NCBI GenBank assembly: GCA_933228895.1
Contig: OW121856.1
Span: 106,057,027-106,121,026 of the forward strand
Direction of reading: 5' to 3'
DNA length: 64,000 nt
Source of the DNA: Platycnemis pennipes
Lineage: Eukaryota; Arthropoda; Insecta; Odonata; Platycnemididae
Position 1 is the stretch's first letter, and the number at the start of each line of letters is the position of its first letter. Position numbers and translations under genes: made by a program. This document shows positions 31,345 to 41,994 of this stretch, piece after piece. Under the pieces are notes generated by a model that was not told where the DNA came from, did no database searches, and was given only the letters and a program-made list of their open reading frames with translations.

Positions 31345-31680
31345 GGAAAGGTATTAAATCATTGACAGACCTTAAGTTTAAATTAAGACCTAATCTCTTA
31401 AATAGATTACAAGATAATATTTTCACTGACGTCGTTAAAAATATTTTACGAACTTCAACTTACTGTGATAGACTGGACCATAATAATAAAATTATAGAAT
31501 CTGATTGCCGAACAGACAGATTCAAAATATCCTTCCCTCGTACAATTAGGGATATGAATAGCTGTAAATATAATAAGATGAATAGTATGAATACAAGTGG
31601 ATAGCATAGGTTGCAGGTTGGTATAAGGACCTTATGTTAACAAAAGTAAGCTAACAGAATGCTTTTGCATGCTTGCTTCG
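31345..31680 (+). mobile_element. LINE-A1 coding end and start of 3'UTR
   Basis: Plus strand: DLKFKLRPNLLNRLQDNIF, VVKNILRTSTYCDRLDHNNK and the TIRDMN end, then A1 3'UTR to TTTTGCATGCTTGCTTCGG. It abuts a second A1 piece. Confidence 0.75.
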
Positions 31681-31710
31681 GGGATATTAGGGATATGAAT
31701 GGCTGTAAAA
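31681..31710 (+). repeat. LINE-A1 piece, left of an RTE-1 insertion
   Basis: GATATTAGGGATATGAATGG repeats the A1 frame end already seen upstream, so this belongs to a second copy that continues at 31830. Confidence 0.55.
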
Positions 31711-31829
31711 GTTGTGAAGGAAGTAAAAGAGAGGAGCTACGTCGATATGAAGAGGTTGGCCGACAGAAGAATCGAGTGGAGGGCTGCGTCAAACCAATCC
31801 TAGGATTGTTGACCGATGATGGTGATGAT
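31711..31829 (+). mobile_element. RTE-1 3' end inserted into LINE-A1
   Basis: A 119-bp RTE-1 3' end: DNA for VVKEVKERSYVDMKRLADRR and IEWRAASNQS, stop, CCTAGGATTGTTGACCGATG and a GATGGTGATGA tail. LINE-A1 sequence lies on both sides. Confidence 0.75.
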
Positions 31830-32090
31830 ATCCATTAGTATAAATACAAGTGATCAATGCATAGCATTGGCAGCTCCATTATGGTGTAAGGACTTTAAGC
31901 TAATTCAACTAATAGAATGTTGCTTTGCTATTTTTATCTTTTTCATTAAATTGAGAAGTTTAGACAAGAATATATTTACTAATCCTTTTTATGCATGATA
32001 TATAATGCATGTTGGGTGGGAATTCACCTGCTGCTACTTACCTTTATGGTAGATTGTGGTGGGTGTTGTGTAGAAATACTTGTATTATTT
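31830..32090 (+). mobile_element. LINE-A1 3'UTR, right of the RTE-1 insertion
   Basis: Continues the A1 end: GATCAATGCATAGCATTGGC, TTGCTTTGCTATTTTTATC, ATGCATGATATATAATGCAT and a degenerate hairpin (CCTGCTGCTACTTACC). The tail is mutated to GTGTAGAAATAC. Confidence 0.65.
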
Positions 32091-32897
32091 CGAGCTAGGT
32101 AGGCGAGTGCGAGATATATTTAATGTTTTAATGATGGTAAAGGGTATTTTTAAAACTTTTAACTACCGTGAAGTGAATGTCAGATAGAACTGAAGGCGTC
32201 ACTTGGAATTTTGTAATATTCATAGTGACGAATAAAATAAAACCTTTAGTCTATTCTACACAACATTGAAGAAGCAGACCTAGGTTTCGACAATTCTTGT
32301 CATTTTTAAAGTATTTTTAAAGTTCATCATTTCTGATAGCATTCTAATTCAAAATAAATTTGGAATTTTTAAACATTGTATGTATGGTAAATGGACTTTT
32401 AAATGTGATTTTGCAGTGTTGAAACTATTCCGTTTTTTATATTCACGAAGGGAAATGTCAATTTGGTTGTTTATAATAACGATATGAAAGACACAAAAGG
32501 AGATATACCTAAATAAATACGAGCTGCACATTTTTAATGATCCTCGCAAGATTTCAAATATTAACCCTTACATTTCTCTGAGTGCAAAGTACTTTGTTTA
32601 AATAGTTTTTCCAAACTGCCCCATCACACTTCCTTGCGGTACACGTCGTGTCGTATAGACTACCTCCTCCGATATTTATGCAAATTAGTCCGTCACATAG
32701 GCGCACCCCTCTGATATTTATAAAACTTGCTTACGAGAAATGCTTTTGCGTGAAAAATAGTTGACCGAACGAAGAATGGTAGAAGTAGCTTCAATGCTCA
32801 AAAAGTGTAACCCGGGACGTGTTTAATTCAATGCATATTGATTTCGCAATAGCGTTTCTTCACTACAACTGTAATCTTCTGAAATCATAAGTTCCTT
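32091..32897. other. No recognised feature
   Basis: AT-rich unique sequence. Confidence 0.45.
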
Positions 32898-34132
32898 CAT
32901 CTACACCTACACGATATCCAGCAAGCTACCGCGAGGGTGTGTGGCACGGGGTGAAGATCACCAAGCATGCACTACTGACATGAAAACAAGAAACTATAGG
33001 GTCTCATACAACAAAACTGTTGGTATCTATAGTATTTAAGGAGTTAATACATGCATCATGCTCTACAGACTACTCTAAAATATTTCCCCTATCTATCTCT
33101 TTGCTTAGTTGCCTGTTCTGTTCTCTTATAGCACGGGGGAAAAATGCCATTTTGAATCTATCAGTACGACACTATCTCTCTAATCTAATTATCTCGTCGA
33201 ATCTAGCATAGTACGCTGGTTTTTTTAATGTGTGACTAACATCTTCAGTAAAGCTATCCGATTGAAATTTCTCTAACAGATTTAATCTGTACCTTAACCT
33301 ACACTCTGATAATGATTCACACCCTAATTCTTGCATTAATTCTGAAATACTACTCAACCTATTGTAACACTTTTTAACGAACCTAGCTGCTCTACGCTGC
33401 ACACTGTCTACCTCTATAATCAAACCTAATTCATTCGGATCCCATACACTGGCTGCATACTCAAGGTGGGGCCTAACTAGTGAAAAGTAGCATCGCTCTC
33501 TTGTCTTCTCATCACATTTCCCTAGTACTATGTTTATAAATCTTAGCTTTCTCTTCGCTCGCCCGCATATTTCCCGGATGTGTCTTCCCTACGATAAATC
33601 TTTAGTGATTATTACACCTAAATATCTTATGCTTTCAACGTTCTCGATCTTCGTGTTACTTATTTTACAGGTACGCTCTATCGAATTATTCCTACTTCAA
33701 AATCTGACAGCTACACACCTTTTTAGGTTACGTTCTAAGTGCCATTTGTCGCACCACTCTTGAATTGCATCTAAATCCTTGCTAAGCGATTTCCTGTCTT
33801 CTTCTTTTGATGTACCCCTATACACTACCGCGTCGTCTGAAAAAAGTCTAACCTTACTACTAACTCTGGTACCCTAATCGTTTATGTATAAAAGAAATAG
33901 AAGCGGACCGACTACGCTACCCTGGGGAACTCCCGATGTGACTTTGATTGTGTCCGACATGATACCGTCTATGACAACCCTATGCTATCGCCCACTTAAG
34001 AATTCTTTTACGCAACATACAACGTCTGTATTAATACCAGAACTCTCTAACTTCAAGATTAATTTATCATGAGGATCTTTATCGAATGCCTTTTTAAAAT
34101 CTAAAAATATCGCATCAACTTGAGCTCGGCCA
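32898..34132 (-). mobile_element. LINE-A2, longest copy, with RT palm
   Basis: Minus strand, about 1.24 kb. From the 3' end: tail and hairpin, 3'UTR, RT C-terminal region, then the palm. It is truncated upstream of RT motif A. This is the only LINE-A copy in the window that keeps all three catalytic regions, although stops and frameshifts interrupt them. GC-rich unrelated DNA follows the truncation point. Confidence 0.9.
33172..34132 (-). pseudogene. LINE-A2 reverse transcriptase remnant
   Basis: Minus-strand pieces in order: motif A AQVDAIFLDFKKAFDKDPHD, motif [21 protein letters not shown], motif C LFSDDAVVYR (FSDD in place of the usual FADD), EWCDKWHLE, NVESIRYLGVIITKDLS, RCYFSLVRPHLEYAASVWDP, VQRRAARFVKKCYNRL and ELMQELGCESLSECRLRYRL. 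Stops occur after FLSGR, after YIND and near the YLG block. The arrangement is that of CR1/L2-group LINE ORF2. The endonuclease is absent. Confidence 0.88.
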
Positions 34133-34751
34133 TAAGAAGCATCCGTCTCTTCCGGTGACTGCTCGCGATGTGTTCCCCTGCCCTGAGCCCGTCTGCTCTC
34201 CACACTGCTCGACGATTGCTGCGCGAGGGAGACACCGGATAGCGGCTGCTTCCGAGGAATATGAATGGCCCGCGGCGATGCCGGAAGTAGTCGGCGTTTT
34301 CCCACGCCTCCTCCGAAACTCCACCTGGCCCCCTGGAAGGGAATCACGGGCCCTGAGAGGGCACCGTCGCCGAGTCACGCTAAATTCACTCGTGGTGACA
34401 ACCGCCACATGCTTCCACTTCCACAGTCACGCCTCGACAGCGAACAGCGTGGCCGCGAAATGATTCGCCAGATTTACGCCTGATTTTCTTCTTATGTTTG
34501 CTTCAGTGTAATCGCAAAACTTCTTTTAAATGCAAATATGCTTATATTAAATTGTTGTGTCCTTCAAGTAGTCATCAGAATCAGGGTTTTTTATTCTCGT
34601 TGTCAGAAAGAGAAACTTTGAATATTTAGGACACTTAGATGGTAAAAATATTTCGTTTTTCACTGAAAAAGTTATATATTTCAAAGACTCATTTATGAAA
34701 GCTTTTGCCAAAAACAAGTAATTGTTGACAGTATCAAACCGAAATTTTGTA
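34133..34751. other. CpG-rich stretch then AT-rich spacer
   Basis: 34140-34480 is CpG-rich with overlapping open frames of 72-102 codons on both strands and no motif. 34739-34751 (CCGAAATTTTGTA) is the left flank repeat of the next element. Confidence 0.4.
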
Positions 34752-34971
34752 GAAACTGCACAGTTTCTGGCGTAACCTGCTGGGACTGTATGTTTACGTA
34801 AAAGTAAAATAAAATACTATGTATATTCCACACTATTTTTAATTCACCGACCCGGGTTTCGTCTACTCCGTAGACATTTTTTGGGTCAGTAAAATGTCTA
34901 CGGAGTAGACGAAACCCGGTTTGGTGAATTAAAAATAGTGTGAAATATACATAGTATTTTATTTTACTTTT
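34752..34971. mobile_element. Fold-back element (family F4) with 13-bp flanking repeats
   Basis: Two 80-bp inverted arms (34801-34880 and 34891-34970) differ at three positions and are separated by 10 bp. The flanks CCGAAATTTTGTA (34739-34751) and CCGGAATTTTGTA (34972-34984) match at 12 of 13. A 49-bp extension lies only on the left. Each arm has GTCTACGGAGTAGAC, a 6-bp helix, then GAAACCCGG; the left arm (minus strand) continues GGTC, a complete hammerhead-type helix III. The CTGANGA part is degenerate. The plan matches family F3 although the sequence does not. Confidence 0.6.
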
Positions 34972-34984
34972 CCGGAATTTTGTA

Positions 34985-35470
34985 TTCAAAAGAATCAAGC
35001 CAATCAAATGGTGATTTCTCTAACACGGGAATATAACCTATTGAAGTGAACGTCAGGCATAGTTATAAGTACGTCGTTATAAGTACGGTGGATAATGGAT
35101 GCTGTTAAAGGTACTACACTATTAGCCGTAACGGTAATTACTCGAAAGAGAAAAGGACCGGTATATGGAATGAAGAAGCTGCTAGTTACTTTTGTCACAG
35201 ATTCAAATTAAAAAACTGATGCCTTTAAGTGTCTTAACAATCCTAGAACATACACGTAGTCCCTTTGGGAATGAAAATGAAGGTGAGGACTATGACCAAA
35301 ACTTCGATGCTAGTCTTGGGTAGTGCAATAGATTTTTTTTTTATGCACATGTTCACAGTGAGAAAGTAAGTGGGATGGCTGCGGGTGATAATGAGGATGT
35401 TTCTGAGAAGTTTCCTGAGGTGTCGGACAAAGTACTAGCAAGTAATAATTTCTTACCTGATCAAATAAAT
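34985..35470. other. No recognised feature
   Basis: AT-rich unique sequence. Confidence 0.4.
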
Positions 35471-35561
35471 AATGGGAGCCTTTACTCGGAACCGAAATCG
35501 CAATTTTGTACTCGAAATCGTTATATGGAAACAAAAAAAGTATTTCGATAAAAAAGTCAAG
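35471..35561 (-). repeat. MITE-1 terminal fragment
   Basis: Keeps only the AATGGGAGCCTTTACTCGG terminus and the next ~75 bases (CCGAAATCGCAATTTTG, GAAATCGTTATATGG, AAACAAAAAAAG). Confidence 0.75.
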
Positions 35562-35674
35562 TTTGTGTCAATTACTTTTATCATGACCTCTGCTACGTAT
35601 GGATTTCGCTCTGCTGGTTGACTACTGCAACGTCTGCATGACTACCAGGGAATGAATACATTTACCACTTGCCT
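35562..35674. other. Spacer between two MITE-1 fragments
   Basis: About 110 bases with no family match. Confidence 0.35.
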
Positions 35675-35785
35675 TAATGGGGGCGTTTACTCGGAACCGA
35701 AATCACAATACACGAAATCGTTAGATAAAACGAAAAACAAATTTTAATGAAAAAATTAATCTTCTAACCACAACAATTCATCTCG
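35675..35785 (-). repeat. MITE-1 terminal fragment
   Basis: AATGGGGGCGTTTACTCGG terminus plus about 95 bases, ending at ACCACAACAATTCATC. The same terminus is kept as in the fragment 200 bp to the left. Confidence 0.75.
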
Positions 35786-36973
35786 AGTTCTACAGTTCAT
35801 CGTTTTTCCCATCGAATGGTGTAAACATATTGCTTTGCCACGACCAATCAACGAATATATATTTATTTCAAAATGATGGGTTTTCACGTTGAAACGTTTT
35901 GTCCTCATAGGAGTATGAAGACCTTCCTTCACATAACAAGTTTTATCTGAATTTTTTCCCGAGCAATGTCGTTGTCAAAGTAAAGCAATATGTACAAGAT
36001 ATTAAGGCACATAATAGGTGTATTATTTTCAGCTTAGCCAATCGGAATTTTAGAATTAGTATTTAAGTTGAAAGAGCATACTTACAAGTCTTCTTCTGAG
36101 CAAGGAGCCGCATACTGCGGTGAATACGGCAACGTACTGGAAGGAAAAATATGAAATAAGGTATAGAAATGAAGTATACGGCTTGTATTTAAATCTCCAT
36201 AATGCCTTTATAAATTTATTACTTAGTTTTTAAGAATTGGAATCGATAAAATTCCAGTAAAAATGAGATGATGGCGAAAAGACGATGATAACTTCAATAA
36301 ATGAATGTAGGTGAGGAAATGAATTATGCCCCTAACAATTGATTGATAGGAAAAATATGGGTGATGAAAATTTAAACGTTGAATGCAATGTCTATTGCGT
36401 GAATAACGCTTCTGAATACTTGTATATTACCGAGTATTTACCAAGACTGAACAAGATAACATAGGGTACCTACCGTAGCACTCAACTCTTGATGCAATCT
36501 TGGCTTGCCATGTACTTCTATTATGCATATAAAATGCAATTTATTGCAAAAAGACACGATATGTTTTCAAAAGCTTTAAGCTTGAAAATAATTACTCCAT
36601 TTCCTCAATTCATTTATGAATTTGATTTCAAATTATGATGAAATAGCGACGGAGGCTGTAGTCCATTCAATGTTAGATTTCATTATGTACATAAAACTTT
36701 TGTTTATCATAATATTCTATGGTACTTTATCCTAATAATCGTTAGAATATATATTTAAAAATACAAAAGCCATCACTAAGCCTAAACTGAAACATTACCG
36801 CAAATTATATTTATCATAAGAATTAAGAATACTTTGAAGCGCATGCTCCTCCTTAAGGTGCTCTAAGTACTGAAGTTGTGACGGACCATCTAGCGGCCAC
36901 TAAAACCAAACACAACAATCGAGCACCGGGAGAGATCGAGCCCGTGACATATTACTTGAAAGGCCGTCGAGGT
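35786..36973. other. No recognised feature
   Basis: Long AT-rich unique stretch with no supportable open frame. Confidence 0.5.
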
Positions 36974-37696
36974 TCATCTACATCTACATAATATCTTTCA
37001 CGCACCACAAATGTGTGTGGCCGAGGATGAATTCTCACCAAACATGCACTACGTCACGTGTGAAAAAGGATTTGCATTAATATACTAGTCTAAACTTAAC
37101 TATTTAAAAAAGCTAATATATAGCTAATCAAACATGCAAAAACATGCTGTTATTTGGGTTACCTTCAAGTCCTTACACCAACATGCTGCTAAATATACTG
37201 TACATTGATCCACTCGTATAGGACATATTTACCGCTTTACACATCCCTAATTGTACGAGGAAAAATAGACATTTTGAATCTGTCAGTTCGGAAATCAATT
37301 TATCTAATTTTGTAATCATGATCCTGTCCACTATAGTAAGTTGGGGTTCGCAAAATAATTTTAACGTCATCACTGAAAATATTATCTTGGAATTTATATA
37401 AGAGATTAAGTCTAAATTTCAACTAGCGCCCTGACAATGATTCCCAATTTAATTTATTAATATTCCCATTTAATACATTAGTTACGCTAATATAGTTATC
37501 GTACCGTCCCTTTACAAATCTTGCCGATCTTCGCGGCACACGTTCAAGTTCATTATTTAGACCGATTTCGTAGGGATCCCATACACTGGCAGCATATTCC
37601 AAATGAGGTCTAACAAGGGAAAAGTAGCTGATTTCTCGTACATGATCGTCACATTTACCCAATACTCTTTCGATGAATCCTAGTTCACGATTAGAT
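36974..37696 (-). mobile_element. LINE-A1, 5'-truncated
   Basis: Minus strand: tail, degenerate hairpin, A1 3'UTR, then RT C-terminal frame with ERVLGKCDDHVREISYFSLV, RPHLEYAASVWDPYEIGLNN, RVPRRSARFVKGRYDN and a small in-frame expansion NVLNGNINKLNWESL where other copies read SLLNELNWESL. Confidence 0.85.
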
Positions 37697-38193
37697 TGAA
37701 GGTTTATTATATTGCAGCGAAACGTGTGCCAGCGACACACGCGCGGCAATATTCCGAATTGTGATGCTGCCAATCCTTTTCACCGCCTCCAGAGTGTGTT
37801 CGCTAGGTATTATCTCGAATCCGCCACCAAGGGATCACGTGATAAAAACGCGAATGGTGTGCGACTTGTGGTGTGCTCTTCCAACTCACTTTTCTCGCTT
37901 GAACTCCAGGAAACACTAATCGAGTCGAGAATTCCGTTCTTTTGTAGAAGAGGGGCGGAGAAATTTCAGAAGACCTATCCTGAGCGAAACAGATGTTAAA
38001 AGTTTATTTCGCCTCAGCAAAGGGCTTGTAAATAATTTGATAGAGGCATCAAAGAAGTAAAACCCTGAAGATTCACAAACTTTGGGTTGGATGCCCAAAC
38101 AAAAGTAAGGGACATATTCAGAATCTGAACTACAGTCTCACTTCCACTGCTTACGTCATAACATGTCTATTTCTAGTCAGATTGGTCTACATC
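37697..38193. other. No recognised feature
   Basis: Moderately GC-rich unique sequence. A 95-codon frame at 37712-37999 has no motif. Confidence 0.4.
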
Positions 38194-39150
38194 TCATCTA
38201 CATTTACATAATACACTGTAAGCCACCATAAAGGTGTGTGGCAGGGGATGAATTCTCACCAAACATGCACTACATATCATGCATAAAAAACGATTAGTAT
38301 TTATATACTGTTCTAAACTTCACTATGCAAAAAAATATAACAATAGCAAAGCAAGCATGCAAAAACATGCTGTTAGTTGGGTTAGCTACAAGTCCTTACA
38401 CCATAATGCAGCTACCACTGTTATCCATTACCACACTCGTATTGGATATATTTACCGTCATTCACATCCCTAATTGTACGAGGAAAAAAGGGCATTTCGA
38501 ATCTGTCAGTTCGGCAATCAATTTCTCTAATTTTGTGATTATGGTCCAGTCTACCATAGTAAGTTGGGGTTCGTAAAATATTTTTAACATCATCACTGAA
38601 AATATGGTCTTGGAATTTGTTTAAGAGATTCAGTCTAAATTTCAACCTGCGATCTTACAATGATTCCCATTTTAATTCATTTAATAGACTGGTTACGCTA
38701 ATATAATTATCGTATCGTCCCATTACAAATCTTGCCGATCTTCGGTGCACACGTTCAAGTTCATTATTTAGACCGATTTCGTAGGGATCCCATACACTGG
38801 CAGCATATTCCAAATGAGGTCTAACAAGGGAAAAGTAGCTGATTTCTCGTACATGATCGTCACATTTACCCAGTACTCTTTTGATGAAACCCAATTTACG
38901 ATTAGCTTGACCCATTATTTCACGTATATGCTTACCCCAGGAAAGATCATGTGTCAGTCTTATTCCAAGATATTTAATGGATTCCACGTTTGTTATTTCA
39001 TCATTACTTATTTTGTATGTGCTAGGAGGAGAACTATTCTTTTTCCAAAAATTCATTACTACACATTTTTAAAAATTTAATTCTAACTACCATGTGTCAC
39101 ACCAATTTTTGATTGCTTGTAGGTCATCATTTAAATATTGCTTATCGTTT
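38194..39150 (-). mobile_element. LINE-A1, best-preserved C-terminal copy
   Basis: Minus strand: TCATCTACATTTACATAATA tail, hairpin, complete A1 3'UTR, then a nearly uninterrupted RT C-terminal region up to the DDLQAIKNWCDTW segment just after motif C. It is truncated before the catalytic FADD. A single frame break near 38650 separates two open parts. Confidence 0.88.
38421..39056 (-). pseudogene. LINE-A1 RT C-terminal remnant
   Basis: Two open segments, 39056-38655 and 38645-38421, together cover MNFWKKNSSPPSTYKI, VESIKYLGIRLTHDLSWGKH, ANRKLGFIKRVLGKCDDHVR, SLVRPHLEYAASVWDPYEIG, HRRSARFVMGRYDNY, then KFRLNLLNKFQDHIFSDDVK and RDVNDGKYIQYE at the end. One stop and frame change separates them. 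There is no catalytic site. Confidence 0.85.
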
Positions 39151-40229
39151 GGGGTTAGAATTTCCGTGTACAAACTCTTATCTATTTATATATCTATCTA
39201 TACTGCTACAAACCATATCGAGGAGAATATGTGAGAGTGAGACTGTAATTGAGATACTAAATGTTGTCCAGCTATATTTAGAATCTCATCTATCTTCTCA
39301 GAGGCACGCTGGGAAGTCATACCACCTTTGCAGGTAGAATCTGCATAATAATTTGACTCGTTTTTCCGGGATTTTATGACGTAAGCAGTAGAAACGAGAC
39401 TGCAGTGGAGATTCCGAAAATGGCCCTCAGTGCCTGTTTTAATTTAGTGGCCTACCGTCTCCTAAACAAAAAATCGGAATTGTTTCATCTTTCGAGACTT
39501 GAAATGAGTGGTGCAATCTGAAATCTTGCATTTAGTAATGATATTACGTACATGAAACAGGGCTGGAATGCTCTTTAAATCAAAGTACTTGGTAGTTGGA
39601 GTTACGAATTAAGGTCTCTTTTACTATTCTATTCTGTTGCCATCATGTGTATTCTAAGGAAAGAGAAAATCAATTACTTCATATGCAGTTGTAAAAAATG
39701 TAACTGCCGTAATTCGTTTATTAAGCATATGAATGAATATTTGCTAAAGATTTTTAACGATGAAATAAGACGGGTAATTAAATCGAGTATTGTATATTAT
39801 GAGCTGTAAGTTTCACATTCGAGGCATTAGGAATTTAGATGAAGATCATGTCGTCAAACACTTTCCATACTTAAGAACGAAAGATCATGATCTAGATCCA
39901 TGATCCATCGATCACGATCATAGATGATCACGATCATGATCCATTGATGGAGACATATCTTACTAGTTGTAGCGGAGAATTCTTTGGAGTCCAAAACACT
40001 GGTTTTCATCAGAGTTTTTGCATGCCCTGGACATGATGAGTGTGCATGATGACGATGGATGGCTTCAAGGGGGTTAGTGTTGGGTTTCCTTCTTTGAGGG
40101 TATTCTACCCCGACGATGAAATGTATTGAAGAAGGAGTTGTGGAGCTGAATGACCCTGGATGTCGAAGTACCATAAACATTTAGAAATTGAGGGACTCTT
40201 ATAAGCGTTGAAAGGAGTATAAATAAATA
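39151..40229. other. Unique-looking sequence with a GATC-rich patch
   Basis: 39878-39942 packs nine GATC tetramers, many in ATGATC or CGATCACGATCAT contexts. Near 39985-40000 a CTGATGAAAACCAGTG motif occurs on the minus strand. No coding feature is supportable. Confidence 0.4.
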
Positions 40230-40927
40230 CATCCATCAAAATGGTACTTGGTAAATATGACGATCATGCACGAGAAATCAGCTATTTTTCCCTTGTTAGA
40301 CCTCAGTTAGAATATACTGCCAGTCTATGGGATCCCTACGAAATCGGTCTAAATAATGAACTTGTACGTGTGCAGCGAAGATCGGAAAGATTTGTAAAGG
40401 GACGATACGATAACCTTATTAGCATAACCAGTCTATCAAATGAAAAAATTGGGAATCATTGTCAGATCGCAGGTTGAAGTTTAGACTTAATCTCCTAAAT
40501 AAATTCCAAGGTAATATTTTCAGTGATGATGTTAAAAATATTTTGCGAACCCCAACTTACTGTGGTAGACTGGACCATAATCACAAAATTAGAGAAATTG
40601 ATTGCCCAACTGATAGATTCAAAATGTCCTTTTTCCCTCGTACAATTAGGGATTTGAATAACGGTAAATATGTCCAATACGAGTCATTTAATCCATAGCA
40701 TAGGTAGTTGCTTGTTGGCGTAAGGACTTGAAGCTAACCCAACTAACAGCATGTTTTTGCATGATTGTTATGCTATTTTTCACTTTTTTTAAATAGTGTA
40801 ATTTAATACAGTATATAAATACTAATCCTTTTTTATGCATGATATGTAGTGCATGTTTGGTGAGAATTCACCCCCTGCCACACACACTTTATGGTGGTTT
40901 TTAGGGTATTATATAGATGTAGATGTA
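40230..40927 (+). mobile_element. LINE-A1, 5'-truncated
   Basis: Plus strand: MVLGKYDDHAREISYFSLVR, ASLWDPYEIGLNNELVRVQR, then FRLNLLNKFQGNIFSDDVKN, LRTPTYCGRLDHNHKIREID, A1 3'UTR, the hairpin with an extra CA (CCACACACACTTTATGGTGG) and TAGATGTAGATG. One frameshift lies near 40450. Confidence 0.87.
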
Positions 40928-41994
40928 TCTTCTCTGCATCCTATTTTTCTGCTGCATCTTACTCTGTAAAATAATTCGCCAAGCGACTCTTTGCGAAGTT
41001 TTCATTTTCCACGGTGAGTTTTCCACTCGAGTTTATTCTCGAGTTCCCAGATCAGACGTTCTAGTCGTACAGAGGGAGAGAGATGATCTCGTCGGCTTCA
41101 GTGATCTGCCTCGCTGGACCAGTGTGGAGAGGTAAGAAAAGAAGTCATGGTATCTATTACGGGCGGTACGCAGTGGGCCTAACCTCGGTAACAGAACATT
41201 GTTCCTTTACCACTTCCGCCGAACCTCAACTCGTCAATTGACAGCCAACCACGGTTCACCGACGTTCGGCAACTGTTCTGCCGGCTGGATAAAGCACTGC
41301 GTCCCTCCTCTCTTCCTTAGAAAGGAGCAAAGGTCGGGGTGTGTGGGGTGCGTTCAATGGCTTCCGGGTGCTCTTCCGTGATGGAGATATATATATATAT
41401 TTCGTCTTCGCCCGCCAGGAAGCAAGGAGGGCGGAAGGCAACGCCATTGTGGAACACAAAAAAGCGCGTGCCTCGCTCCTCCCGCTGAAAGGGCACAAAA
41501 AAGAGACCGACTCTTCCGGTGGATGTGACGTAACGGGCCACCGTCTCATGATTTGCGGCCCCAGCATTCCAATTCGTCCGTGCCGCTTCATTTGTCGGGG
41601 GATGAAAAGGAAGGGAAAAATATCTGTGTTCGAGGCAATAATGGCCGAGTGTGTAGGAAACTGTTCGACTTCTAATAGCCGAGAGGTGTGAGCCGCCCAC
41701 TCTCCACGTACCTACCTGGGAGATGTGTTCATTTAAAGGTGTTCTGTTGCCTTCCCTCTGGCGTTGGACTCGAAATTTAGATCTCACGTTCTTACATGAA
41801 TTCTATCAATTCTATTCGACTGAAGCTAAAATGAAGTCAAATTTTTCGGACACTTCATGACGATATTCAATATGAAAATTTTAGGACCATAAGCCTGACT
41901 GAACATGTTTTACATGACTGACTAAATTCCACCAAGTATCGCCTGCTTCCATTGATTTTATAAGCCTGACGACACATGCCTCGAAGGTATTGAC
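40928..41994. other. CpG-rich region, no recognised gene
   Basis: 41040-41760 is relatively GC/CpG-rich, with an ATATATATATATAT patch at 41388-41401. A 156-codon minus-strand frame (41317-41787) and a 116-codon plus-strand frame overlap each other and contain no motif. Confidence 0.4.

Noticed and set aside
39985..40015. CTGATGAAAACCAGTG as another hammerhead core
   Set aside because: CTGATGA runs directly into AAAC without any helix II, so the fold cannot form.
41317..41787. 156-codon open frame, minus strand
   Set aside because: Overlaps an open frame on the other strand, lies in CpG-rich DNA, and shows no motif or plausible gene context.
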